Origin: Phaeodactylum tricornutum CCAP 1055/1
Lineage: Eukaryota; Bacillariophyta; Bacillariophyceae; Surirellales; Neidiaceae
NCBI RefSeq assembly: GCF_000150955.2
Contig: NC_011699.1
Span: 62,001 to 126,000 of the forward strand
Reading direction: 5' to 3'
Length of the DNA: 64,000 nucleotides
Shown one piece after another: positions 1 to 10,312 of this stretch. A model generated the notes under the pieces. That model was not told the DNA's origin. It was given only the letters and a program-made list of their open reading frames with translations, and ran no database searches. The position numbers were made by a program, and so were the translations under genes. Every line of letters starts with the position of its first letter. Position 1 is the first letter of the stretch.

Positions 1-1264
1 TCAGACGGGAACGTACCGAAAGGTGTTCGGTGCTGGCGTAGTGACAGGCACAAAAGGCCAAATGCAACTGCATGCACGTGTGTAACAGTTCCGTTTGACG
101 TAATACGAGTTGCGTTTTGTCGGAATTGGAGGTCGGGAGTCCCCGCAAGGCTTGATTCAGATATTGAATGTAAACCTGGGCAGCTCCAACGCGCAAGTAT
201 CGTTGGTTTTGATTCGACAACGCCGGATGGGCCCAAATTTGTGTTTCCCATTGCTGCAGGAGACTGGAGAGGGACGATGATTTGTCGTCGTCGTCGTCTC
301 CACGCGAGTCGATTCGAGCCACCGTGGCGCGTTCCGCCGCCCGGAGCAAGGCTCCGAGACCATCGGTCCGGTAAGCGGCGCGTTCGCGTTGACAACGGGG
401 ACAGTCACAGACAAAGCCGTAGTGGGCCCGGAGTCGCGTATTACGTTGCGCAAAAGGAGTGGTGGGCGGTCCGTAGCTCCACACGAGTTCGGTACCGGCG
501 GGTAGATCGGTGGTGGCGTGCACGACCATCACGTCGTCGACCAAGACGCGGACGGCGTTGCCGACGCAGGAGTGATTAATCATGGCGGCCAAAGGAAAGA
601 GACCCAGTAAACGCGGTGGTAAGGATAAACGGGAAAGATCCAGCGGTGTGGGGGCGTTGAGTGCAGTCGTACGCCAGGACTGTTCAATATTCGTGTAGGA
701 AAGCAGAGCGTCCGGTCCGAACGCGTTTTTCCGCACAATGGCCAGCAAGTATTCGTCGGATACGATCACGTCGTCGAGCAACGGTTGCGTGTCATTTCCG
801 AGAAGCAATGAAACGGAAGTAGATTGGATGAGGGTTTGGAGAGACGCCGACGACTGCGCGAACGACGTCGCCGGTCCTCCACGGAGCGACAGAAAGCTCC
901 GGGCCGTTGCGGACTGGACGTCGTCGAGACAAACACGCATGGCGTTCACCAATGCTTGCTCGGTCAGACAATCCAGCGTATTCTCTACGACGGACTGTTG
1001 GTACTGTTCCACCCACGCCGCTGCCACGTCCCCCACGTCAACCGACAGTGTCGGAGGCGTCACGAACAAACAATCTCCAGCACGGACGGGTTGAACGACG
1101 ACGAGGCATCGTCCCCGCGTCCCGTCGGTCGCTTCCTGGACCTCCACGGGACCTACCCAGGGCTGGATCGTCAGGGGTGCATCCAGATTAGGAAAGAAGA
1201 CGCGCGATAGATCCGAAGGGTCCGGAATCGTAAGGAGACTTGGCTCCGGAGTCCTGTCCCCCAT
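1..1264 (-). CDS. SET-domain protein, SMYD-like lysine methyltransferase (3' partial)
   Basis: The reading frame runs from an ATG at 1264 leftwards off the window edge without a stop, about 421 codons. What is seen: the SET core motif NHSC at about residues 230-235 (preceded by a hydrophobic FPLAAMI stretch), then LPAGTELVWSYG, and after it the post-SET cysteine motif FVCDCPRC. These are the S-adenosylmethionine/lysine-binding and zinc-binding signatures of the SMYD/SET family, which methylate lysines on histones or other proteins. No MYND zinc finger is visible between the two halves of the SET domain, unlike animal SMYD proteins. The part after the post-SET motif is helical and looks like the TPR-like C-terminal domain of SMYD proteins, but its end lies outside the window. 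The substrate cannot be inferred. Confidence 0.8.
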   Translation of the reverse strand, partial: MGDRTPEPSLLTIPDPSDLSRVFFPNLDAPLTIQPWVGPVEVQEATDGTRGRCLVVVQPVRAGDCLFVTPPTLSVDVGDVAAAWVEQYQQSVVENTLDCLTEQALVNAMRVCLDDVQSATARSFLSLRGGPATSFAQSSASLQTLIQSTSVSLLLGNDTQPLLDDVIVSDEYLLAIVRKNAFGPDALLSYTNIEQSWRTTALNAPTPLDLSRLSLPPRLLGLFPLAAMINHSCVGNAVRVLVDDVMVVHATTDLPAGTELVWSYGPPTTPFAQRNTRLRAHYGFVCDCPRCQRERAAYRTDGLGALLRAAERATVARIDSRGDDDDDKSSSLSSLLQQWETQIWAHPALSNQNQRYLRVGAAQVYIQYLNQALRGLPTSNSDKTQLVLRQTELLHTCMQLHLAFCACHYASTEHLSVRSRL

Positions 1265-1787
1265 GGTGAAGGAAATGTGGGCAACACGGCGCTCACCTGT
1301 AGCGTAAGTAGGGTGCGGTTGTGTACTATTTGGGAAAAAGCGGCGTTCATTGAAAAACAGTGTGTGTGCGCCAGCTATCGGGATAAGACAGTACATATGA
1401 CGTTGTGCCAAAAATAGCCTTCATAAATAACGCATGCTACTTACCAAATATTTTCATAAAGTGTAACCTCGGAAATGGCTATAGAATGAGAACACATTGT
1501 GCCACTTGACTTTGACTGTAAGTTAAAGTTACAGTTATAATCGGCTATTCTCAAATCTAACTACCAAGCATGCCATGCCATCACAGGGCGGCGCACAACG
1601 ATGCCGTAAGTATGCAACCGTGCCGAGTTCAAACGCTGGACAATGCCATAGGATTATGGTATTTGAGAACTCTGGAGATAAAGCTTACTGTTAGTACAGG
1701 AGAGGCAAGCAATGTTCGCAAAACACTGACGACTCCTCTGCCAACCCCCATCGCTACGCTACGCGCCATTGACAGACATTCGCCAAC
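1265..1787. other. Intergenic, divergent promoter region
   Basis: No gene seen. It separates two divergent genes and so should hold both promoters. A TGACTGTAA (1513-1521), one base from the recurrent TCACAGTCA motif on the other strand, lies about 250 bases upstream of the SET gene start. Confidence 0.5.
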
Positions 1788-2780
1788 TTGCACAAACGGA
1801 TCATGGTGTCGATTCGTAACGCCAAAGCGTCGGGATGGTGGCGCACTAGCGGCTTTCTATTGCTGGGTCTTTCGTTTGGAATTGGGGTGCTCTGGACGAT
1901 CGCTGGGTGGAACTCTGATTCGGAATTCGGAATAATCACCGGGGGCTCGGATCCCTGGGTCTCCACTCTGTCGGCAATTCGCAACCATCACCAGGAAGGG
2001 TGGAAGTCCATCGACGTTTTCTACGGCAACGAGGCGCATCTCCGTCTCGGAAAATCCGATCGATCGCAGTGTGATCAGGACAAACTTGTCGTGGCTTTGC
2101 TCCGCAATCTCAGCGGCGGCTATTTCGTCGATTTGGCTGCCAACGACGCCACGGACCTTTCCAATACGTTCCAGCTCGAACAACAGCACCACTGGAACGG
2201 AATCTGTGTCGAACCCAACCCACGTTACTGGCGCAAACTCACCTACCGACGATGCCACCTAGCGGCCGCCGTTGTTGGGTAAACCCGCATGGAACAAGTC
2301 CAATTTAAACTACACGACGGATCGAGACGGGCACCCAGTGGAGGAATTGAAGGATTAGGATTTGATAACGATCCCAACAAACCCAAAACCAAGGATCCAG
2401 CAGTGTCTCTCTACACGGTGCCCGTTCAGGAAATCCTCGAACGATACCGGGCACCCCCTGTTATGGAATATCTTTCTTTGGACATTGAAGGAGCCGAGTA
2501 CTTTGTCATGAAGGACTTTCCCTTCACCACTTATCGCTTCAAAATCATGACAATAGAGCGTCCATCGCAGGAACTTGTCAATCTTTTGTACTCCAACCAA
2601 TATGTCTACCTGGCCGCCAACAACGAGTATGGAATGGAAACCCTTTGGGTTCATCGAGACCACCTCAGCGAGTTGGACACTACTGCCATAGAGGCCGTCA
2701 AATGGAGGACGGTCAGTACCCGCTGGATCGAGGTGGGCACGTCTCCCGCGGAGAAACCGCGGGTGATTGCCCAGAAGTAA
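1788..2780 (+). pseudogene. FkbM-family methyltransferase, type II membrane protein, with an in-frame stop
   Basis: The frame opens with an ATG at 1803 (or a preceding upstream start at 1788) and codes for a short basic tail, one membrane anchor at about residues 20-40, and an FkbM-type methyltransferase domain: YFVDLAANDATDLSNT (SAM-binding loop), GICVEPNPRYW, then YLSLDIEGAEYFVMK and IMTIERP. FkbM enzymes methylate sugar or other hydroxyl groups; the N-terminal anchor suggests a Golgi-lumen enzyme. A TAA at 2280-2282 interrupts the domain, yet the same frame continues without any shift to 2780 and carries the second half of the domain intact. The family normally has an uninterrupted strand here, and an AAA (Lys) codon would fit. 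It may be a nonsense allele, a recent pseudogene or a sequence error. No intron with proper borders spans the stop. Confidence 0.7.
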
Positions 2781-3622
2781 GCAGAGTGAGATTGGGTATT
2801 TTATCTAGACGAAATTGGACCTACAAAATCGGTGCCGCGGTCGTAATTGGCCGGAACTATGGTACAAAGACCTATCCACTTTTGATACAAAAAGATATCA
2901 GGCGATTTACCAATATTTTCGTTATGGAAAATCCTATTTTGTAAGGGCACCGCTTTCTTAGATGAGTTTACAAACTCAATGACGCAACCCCGAAGTGTTG
3001 GTAGTCTGTTTCTTTTCGCTCCTAAACGCTTCTGGAGTGCCACCTTGGTCTTAGCCAGCTGCGCTCAAATTTGTACCGCCCTCTCTGTGAAGAACTGGCA
3101 TGAGAGTCGAGTGAACCTCGACACACGCCTTAGGCGTGTCGCTGTCTGATAGCGGTTGTCTAAGTGATGCTAGGTCCGCCAAATGGGTGCTTCCCGACCG
3201 AGACAATTGTTAACAACTTTCCTCTGTCGCATATCAGCCTTGGTCGAAAAAATGGGTAGAACGAACGTCTTTTGGGGTTGTCAACTCGACACGGACAAGG
3301 TTGGATGTGTATACAGAACTAGCGTTGCGGAAGTCGCAGAGATGTAACACCGATCTCGACGAGCATCTGGTCCAACCCCGCTTTCCGATGGGACTCATTG
3401 TCAACAACGGGTCCGTGTGAAATTGTCATCTTCTTGGGAGGTAAATTTGTCATTTTCACCTTCGGGTTCCTTCGTGTGGACTACCGCTTTTCCGCTCGGA
3501 CGTCATCTGATAGGTGTCCACGTTGTCCAATCAGAACTTGCTGCCGTCTTTCTTTCTCACACGTTTTGGTTTTCGTTTCGCACATCATTTTCGTGTGACA
3601 TCGGAATTTCTGCTTGGGCACC
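2781..3622. other. Intergenic
   Basis: No gene recognised between two genes on the plus strand. The only structure seen is a short perfect inverted repeat at 3123-3139 (see separate entry). Confidence 0.5.
3123..3139. repeat. Short hairpin (7-bp stem, 3-base loop)
   Basis: ACACGCC and GGCGTGT face each other across TTA. It lies about 340 bases after the methyltransferase stop, too far for an obvious terminator. Could be chance. Confidence 0.3.
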
Positions 3623-5088
3623 ATGAGAAATGCCTCGCAACAAGCACTATGGCTGATCCTCTGGTCCAATTTGGCGACTTGTTCCGACGCCAAGAGAACG
3701 GGATTAACTCAAGGGAGGTTTTTAGCCTTTCAAAGGAGTTCCGGAGCGTTGGTACGTCCCAAACACGAGCAAATTCCGATCCATCCCTCCATTGTTCCGC
3801 CATCAACTCCGTGTGTGCCGCTCGGCGTATCGTCCACCAGCCACCTAGATACGGACTTTTGCCGGTTGCCGGGCAACGGTACTGCCTTGATGGATTGTTC
3901 ACAATCGTCGTCTCCCGTACTAAGCCGTATCCACAGTACGAGGAGTCCGGGGATCACGCTGCCGTTGATTTCCTCACGACAACTCGCTCAAGAAGGAATC
4001 GCGTACCAGGTTCCGGCATCGACCTCGTCGTCATCATCGCTGCCGTTGTGGCATCTAGCACTGGCCGGAAGTCTGGCTACGCTTCTGGCGGATTCGTTGA
4101 CGCATCCCGTAGACTGCATCAAAACCATCCAGCAGAGTGATGCCGGCATGGGCTTGTCGCTGGTTGCCGCCGCTTCGTATCTCTGGTCTTCCGCGGGGAT
4201 TGTGGCATTCTATCAAGGCTTTCTGACGTATGGTTGTACGGATGCCGTCGGGGGAGCCATCAAATTCACCGTCTTTGAATCATGGAATCGGGCAATCGCT
4301 AGCAGTGTTGGTGCCGACCGACGGAACGAGAGCCTTCGGGACCGTTTAGACACGATCCCTCCAGTACTGATACGGGCCGCGGGAGCCGCCATGGCCTTGA
4401 TAGCGAGCTCGGTTGTTAGTAAGTTACATACATCCTGTGGCGAAAGTGCAGCAAAAAATGCCGCAAGGCAACAGCTTGGAATGGTGTAGGTCCTTTTCTT
4501 ACTCATGCATCATCTCTCGTTTCCTCGTATCCAGCCGTCCCGGGAGAATTTGTCAAGCAGCAACTCCAAGTGGGACACTACTCGAGCTTATCCGAAGCTC
4601 TGCAATCCGTGTATCTCACTAGTGGCTTACCAGGTTTCTTTCACGGTTATGATGGTGTGGTGTATCGAGATATACCCTTCACCATGCTCGAGCTCGGTCT
4701 CTACGATGCCTTCAAGAACATGGTCCGTCAAACACGTAGTTCTACCGATCCGGGCCCTCCGGCAGCGTGGGAAGATGTTGTTGCCGCCGCCGCGACTGGA
4801 TGTGTGGCGGCAGTCGTCACGACACCACTCGATACCATCAAAACGAAGCTCATGGTGGATGATTACGGTGGGGCTTCGTTTTTTGATTGTTTCGCGTCCA
4901 CCGTGGAACAGCACGGTGTGTGGAGTTTGTTTGCTGGATTGTTGGCACGCATTGCCTGGATTGGGCCGTCGACGGCTATTTACTTGCCCACCTACGATTT
5001 GCTCAAGCGACTTTTTGCGGCACAGCAAGCGCGGGAGCAATCGTCAGACGTGTTGAGCTGTAACACTATGGATGATTTCCCGCTTTGA
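3623..5088 (+). CDS. Mitochondrial-carrier family transporter, S-adenosylmethionine-carrier-like
   Basis: Two exons, 3623-4418 and 4535-5088, joined across an intron of 116 nt (GTAAGT...CCAG), give 449 residues. Three carrier repeats are seen, each with the family signature: HPVDCIKT (about residue 161), VPGEFVKQQLQ (spanning the splice junction) and PLDTIKTKLM. The splice is required to build the second signature, which supports the intron. The second and third motifs, with GFFHGYDGVVYRDIPF between them, most resemble SAM carriers (SLC25A26/Pet8/SAMT), which exchange SAM for S-adenosylhomocysteine across mitochondrial or plastid envelopes. The N-terminal extension of about 140 residues starts with a hydrophobic, signal-peptide-like stretch, unusual for mitochondrial carriers and suggestive of plastid or secretory routing. 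Substrate is inferred from motif similarity only. Confidence 0.8.
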
Positions 5089-5286
5089 GCACCTTTTGAA
5101 AAACTACCGCAACGAAACAAAAGCACGCTGCTTTCTACGAATGGATCGCTATTCAAATTGTAATTTTACTTAAAACACAACTAGGCTTTTTCTCCGTCCC
5201 TTTGTATTCGATGTAATCCGCTTTTTTGGTTGCTTTTCTACAGGCAGTACTGTTGCTATTCGCAGTCACTCTCTACCCTAAACACT

Positions 5287-7715
5287 CTAGCTAGCCTTTT
5301 TTTCGTCGTCGCTCATTACTTCCGCAGTAACGGCCTCTGCGCTTGTACTGTCAGCTGTTGTTTTCTCTTCTTTCGTGTCTTCTTTTTTGTCTTCCATCTT
5401 TGCTTCCATCTTTGGTTCTTCCGTTTCTGTGGGCGTCGGACTTTCACTAATGATCTCAGCGTCGGATATGCCACCAACTCCGGTGTCCATGAGACCCATG
5501 ACACGCGCCGCAAAGCTCTTCATGTCACCCACTTCGTAGCCGCTCGTCATGGCAGCAACGTCATACATCAAAAGTGCCCGGTCCTGCAGCTCCGTTGACT
5601 CCTTGTCGACCTTGATCATTCGATCCAAACCCCTCACAATGGGATGATTCGGGTTCACTTCCATAACAGCTTGGTTCATTCCCGGTAAGTCACCGTTACC
5701 GCCCGAAGCGACAGATTGGGCACGCATGTATCGTTGCATGGTCGGGCTCATGCCGTACGCGCCCTGCACCAAGGCTGCGGGCGAGTCAGTTAATTGATCA
5801 GAAATCACCACCTTTTGTACTTTGCCCTTGAGGAGGGTCTCTAGATATTCCGCTACTTGTTTGTACTCTTCTCTCAGTTGTTCCTTCTTCTTTTTCGACT
5901 CTTCGTCTTGCGAATCGTCCAAATTAAGGTTTTCCTTGGCGGCGTCGACGACATCTTTGTCTTTGTAGTTACGGAGACTTTCCATCATAATTTCGTCCAA
6001 TGGTTCCGTGGCAAACAAAACTTCGTAACCTCTCGACGCGAGTTTTTCAATGACGGGAGACATGGACGCGTTTTCTCGGCCGTCACCAGTTACGTAGTAG
6101 ATCGACTTTTGCCCCTCGGGCATGGCCTCGACGTATTTCTCTAGCGAGGTGTATTCTTCGCCCGATTGGCTCGAGAAGAAGCGCAACAACGGCGCAATTT
6201 CCTTGCGGTTGGCGTCGTCTTCGATGACACCGACCTTTAGGTACTTGCCAAAATTATTCCAGAACATTACATACTGCCCCTCGTCTTCGTCCTGTTCAAT
6301 GTCTCGAATCATATCCAAGGACTTGCGTACCAAACGCTTATTAATGATGGAAAGCACCTTTGATTTTTGCAGAATCTCACGGCTCACATTCAGAGGCAAG
6401 TCGTTACTGTCAACTACACCACGGACAAACTTGAGCCAGCGTGGCATCAGGTCTTCAAACTTGTCGTTGATAAAGACCCGTTTGACATATAGTCGAATAT
6501 TCCGTGCATTTTCGTCAAACATGTCCTTAGAAAGTTCAAACGGAAGCATACCAGGAATGTAGAGTAAGGCCTTGCATTCCACTTGTCCTTCAAGCACAAA
6601 GTGCGTCCATTTCATGGGATCGTCGTACGAGGCACGGAAAGCCGACTTGTAAAAGTCCGTGTACTCGTCTTCCTCGACTTCACGAGGTGGTCGCAGCCAA
6701 ATCGGCTTTTGGTTGTTGACGCGCTCGTACCCCTCTTTTGTTTCCGGGACTGTCTTCATTTTCGGTTCCTCGCCCTCTGGCAAATCTTTATTGGCTTCTT
6801 CGTCGGGAACCTTTTTGTATTCAGTCGTCTCCTTCCAGATAGAAATCGGAAACTCAATGAATTCTGAGTACCGTTGCAGAAGTTCCTGCATCTTTGAAGA
6901 TTCCAAATATTCGGAAGCCTCATCCTTCAAATGTAAAACGATTCGGGTTCCCGAGCCGTCAATAGGGTCGGACGTGTCATTCTCAATTGTGTATGAGCTG
7001 CCCGCATCGGACGACCACCGGTATTGTGAAGAACCATCTTGTAAGGATTTGGTCACCACTTCGACCTTGTTGGCCACCAGGTAAGCAGAATAGAAACCCA
7101 CACCAAACTGCCCAATCAAAGTGACATCTGCCGATCCATCACCCAGTGCTTGTAAAAAATTGCGGGTACCAGACTGTGCGATACGACCAAGATTGTTGAT
7201 GAGTTCGTCCTTCGTCATACCCACACCGCTGTCTTCAATCGTGATAGTGTTCTCGTCAAAGTTGGGTTTAATTTTGATTTCAGGCTTGACGGAGACATCC
7301 TCACCCGCCTCGGTGATACTAAGGAATCGCTTCTTGTCGCAGGCGTCGGCGGCGTTGGAAATGAGTTCGCGAAGAAAGATATCTTTGTCGGAATACAACG
7401 AGTTGATGATCAGATCCATCACTCGGCCGACATCGCTCTGTAGAAAACGCGGCAAGACCGGATTGTCAGATGCCAGAAAGAGCGATTAAGGCAAAGTACC
7501 TCTTTGGTCTTTCATGAACGTACCGTAAATTCAAAGCTTTCCTTCGAAGCGGCCTCCGTGGAACTCATGAAGAGTGCATCGGCCGAACGTCGGCTTGCCA
7601 AAGGTCCTTTTGACTGTGCCACGCCAAAAGCAGCACTGCTCGGTCGAAAGGCTGCCGGAGCAAAAGCCGAGGCCGCGGTGGCGAGCGCGAAAACTGCTAG
7701 CGAAGAAAACTTCAT
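5287..7715 (-). CDS. HSP90C: Plastid HSP90 chaperone (HSP90C type)
   Basis: Exon 1 is 7524-7715 and exon 2 is 5287-7437, with a phase-0 intron of 86 nt (GTACGT...TACAG), giving 780 residues. Exon 1 codes for a bipartite plastid presequence: signal peptide, then the cleavage motif ASA-FAP, then a Ser/Ala-rich transit part; it ends in ESFEFT and splices onto SDVGRVMDLI, restoring the HSP90 N-terminal helix. The ATPase domain shows ELISNAADACDK, DSGVGM and GQFGVGFYSAYLV; middle and C-terminal dimerisation domains are complete. The tail is Lys/Glu-rich and lacks both MEEVD (cytosol) and an ER-retention signal, as expected for an organellar HSP90. Role: ATP-driven folding and assembly of stromal proteins. 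It is convergent with the carrier gene (198 bases between stops). A TCACAGTCA motif lies 21 bases before the ATG. Confidence 0.93.
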
Positions 7716-8274
7716 CGTCGCTTCGGTGGTATGATTGACTGTGAGATGGAAGAAAATTGAAGACCGAGTCGAATCCGTAATATGTTAGTTGGGTGGAAGA
7801 ACTGTAAATTGATGGCGCATGAACACATCACCTTCTTCGCTGGCGATCTTTCCACTTGGAAGAGAACCATTCATTTCACGGTTGAATAGCAGACTTCCCA
7901 TGAGGCAAGCCACGATCGGATTAGGTTTGCGGTTCAACACCCTGCTGATGTCGAACACGTGATCACTTTGAAGTATACACGACTGCAAATGGACTTTGTG
8001 GTATACAAGAAGGCTGACTTGACTCGCTGTCAACAAGCCCCAAACCATTTCTGAATAGGCGAGCGAAGTGGAACCCAGCATTGCTTAAAAAAATGCAATG
8101 TGTTCCAATGATTCCAAATTTCATGATTGTACAAATTTAGAGATTCAGCATGAATAAGCCTTGCCGGATTTGTATTCAGTGATGCTCTCGAGAAGGTTAT
8201 TTCCCAAACAACGGCAAGGAGGCAGCGGAATCCATGTCCTGGACCAAGAAGGGTAATTCATTGCAATTTCTACG
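7716..8274. other. Intergenic
   Basis: Between two genes on the minus strand; holds the HSP90 promoter. A 98-codon minus frame at 7785-8081 has no recognisable domain and is not called. Confidence 0.5.
7736..7744 (-). promoter_or_regulatory. TCACAGTCA motif, HSP90 promoter
   Basis: Exact nine-base motif on the gene strand, 21 bases upstream of the HSP90 ATG; possible initiator (see findings). Confidence 0.45.
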
Positions 8275-9231
8275 TTACTTCATTAATTGCAAGTCGGTCT
8301 GCGCCTCCAGAATTTCTAGTGCCTCGGAAGAGAGTTCAATTCCCTGCCTTCGAAGAGCATCAATTTTGCTGCCGACGGTTCTGTAAGCTAACGGGTAAAA
8401 CTTTTCCGGAATCAGCGTCCACATTTCGGTGGTGAAAGATGACATGAGAGTTCTATCGAGAAATGAGTAGGGTGGAGACAGATTTTGGGCTTCGGTCATG
8501 TCAATGAAAAGAACGCTACCAGTTTCTTTCGAAATTAGCGGCTGAACATCGATCGTCACCACATTTGCCCCCAGCATTTGGACCATAGTTCGTACTATTT
8601 GGGCGACCGCATCAGGCTGCTTCCCTTTTGAGACTTCTGCTATACTCGCAACGGCATCGGGAACGTACGGGTCGACGGCAATCATGACACGGCGTGGTGC
8701 TGCCACTACGCTAGAGCTGTATGACTCGCTGTCGGTTGCGGGGGCATCGGCGGGATACGTGTATCGCCCCAAGCACCGTTCTGCCCCTTCCACATTCTTC
8801 TTCTCTAAAGCTTGTAACGTCCGACATTCTCGTTCGACCGATTTGGCACTGGCTTCCCAGCTGACTTTGATCAAGGTGGAAGAATCGTCAAAGGCAAACA
8901 CGGCGCCGCCGCCGCCACTACCAATAAGTTGTGGATTGCGAAGCGTCAGAGGCCGTTGGCTGGTGGCAGCATTCGTTGACTCCAATACGATCGATAACGG
9001 ATTTTCTAGCCGAACGCTACCGTTGGAAAGATTCCACTCAACGATTTCCGCTGATGTAGATTGCGGAAATGCTGCGAGAAAAGGAAGCGCCGTTGCGAAA
9101 CCAATGGTGAGTGCCCATTGCGGAAATGTCTGTTTGTTCGGCTCGGCAAAGCAAATTTGATTGGGTCTTGACGCATTTGACAGTTCCACAAGGAAATGCA
9201 ATACTGTGACAGCCAGAAGTTGTCGGCTCAT
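8275..9231 (-). CDS. Kinase-like protein with lumen-type targeting, probable pseudokinase
   Basis: A single exon of 318 residues. Residues 1-20 form a signal peptide; a second hydrophobic stretch (about 39-55) ends in STSAE near residue 62, like a thylakoid-transfer signal, though it could be a membrane anchor. The mature part looks like a protein-kinase-like fold: glycine-rich loop GSGGGGAVFAF (104-114), lysine in LIKVSW (Lys122), a helix with Glu133/Glu135, a catalytic-loop-like TIDVQP (Asp228) and FIDMTEA (Asp244) where active kinases have DFG. The conserved Asn after the catalytic Asp is not seen and DFG reads DMT, so catalysis is doubtful. Related plastid ABC1/fructosamine-kinase-like folds are alternatives. 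Its function is unknown; the kinase assignment is inference from spaced motifs. Confidence 0.6.
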   Translation of the reverse strand: MSRQLLAVTVLHFLVELSNASRPNQICFAEPNKQTFPQWALTIGFATALPFLAAFPQSTSAEIVEWNLSNGSVRLENPLSIVLESTNAATSQRPLTLRNPQLIGSGGGGAVFAFDDSSTLIKVSWEASAKSVERECRTLQALEKKNVEGAERCLGRYTYPADAPATDSESYSSSVVAAPRRVMIAVDPYVPDAVASIAEVSKGKQPDAVAQIVRTMVQMLGANVVTIDVQPLISKETGSVLFIDMTEAQNLSPPYSFLDRTLMSSFTTEMWTLIPEKFYPLAYRTVGSKIDALRRQGIELSSEALEILEAQTDLQLMK

Positions 9232-9856
9232 ATTAGCAGACCAACAAAGTAATTGGCAGTTCAGAATTTACCATCCCCGTTCGGCATATCATGGAAAAAG
9301 CGCTGGCGTCGACGACGATCAGACGGAACTTCTAATTTTCTCTACTCGTCTCTCTAGATCATACTCCGCGTCCGGGTTATTTCACCTGAAACATGTGGAC
9401 AGATCTGACAACTGTTACTGTCAATCAAAATGACTGCATCTCCATAGGAGATCCTCGCTCGGACACGAAAGTGTTCAGTCCGGCATTCCAGTGTGTTCTC
9501 TTTTGGTCGTAAATTTGACTAGTACGACTACAAAACTGTCCGTTCAGATTCCCGACTTAAAGCTTTTTATGGTGAATTCTCTAAAAAAGGTTGTTGAGCT
9601 GTCATTAGTGTGATGATGTCGACATTTCCCGGAATGACTCTAGCTTTTCGCGGTTGAAGCGTCGCGCAGGTTATCGATGTATTTAAGATTATTGCCCAGA
9701 TAGCGTTCCCCGTTTCAGACGGGAAGAGAACTTCTTGTCTCCGTGTGCCGCCGAATGTACAGTTCCTTTGACGCTCTTCTTGACAACACCCATACTCTGT
9801 ATTTACTGTCACTTTCACTTGTGTGGGTTCGTCCTGGAAGAGTACACTCACGAAGA
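9232..9856. other. Intergenic, divergent promoter region
   Basis: No gene seen. TTACTGTCA-like sequence near 9415-9423 resembles the recurrent start-proximal motif on the minus strand. Confidence 0.45.
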
Positions 9857-10078
9857 ATGAGCCTCCTCTCGAAATACTTTACTCCGTCGATTTCGGCAAC
9901 GCTGTGTTGTCTTTTGCTGTTGTTCACTGAGGTTGTGGCGCGGCGTGCAGTTCGTAACTCTCTCATGCAACTGAACGCCCGCTCGGCCTACCACCCTTTG
10001 CACGACCTTCTGGCCATTGGCGATAACCCGAGTGAGGACATTCGAGCCAACATATTTCTCAACATGGAGGGTCTTTAA
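9857..10078 (+). CDS. Small predicted secreted protein (73 aa)
   Basis: An ATG at 9857 opens a 73-residue frame. The first 28 residues form a plausible signal peptide (hydrophobic core around CCLLLLFTEVV, Ala at the cleavage point). The rest is hydrophilic, has no cysteine and contains HPLHDLLAIGDNPSEDI. No family is recognised. It sits alone between genes on the minus strand and could be a chance frame; the signal peptide and position are the only support. Confidence 0.35.
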   Translation: MSLLSKYFTPSISATLCCLLLLFTEVVARRAVRNSLMQLNARSAYHPLHDLLAIGDNPSEDIRANIFLNMEGL

Positions 10079-10312
10079 ACCGAACTCATGAGAGGTTTCA
10101 ACGGCAGTATCTCAATCCATGGAAGGCATTCGATTTACTTTCTCATTGGAAACATGTCGTATCTTCGCTCGTGAGGAACCCTACACCTGACTGTTTCTGA
10201 ACACCCTCCTTTGTATAGACCCTACATATAATCACAATTCCTATAGACCAATCCTAACCAGAGAATTGAGAACAGCAAGCTGCATTAGAATTACGTAGAC
10301 TACATACCCTAT

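Noticed and set aside
2280-2282. Selenocysteine or other recoding at the FkbM stop
   Set aside because: The codon is TAA, not TGA, and no structured element was seen after it.
7785-8081. 98-codon minus frame between HSP90 and the kinase-like gene
   Set aside because: No signal, domain or conserved pattern; likely chance.
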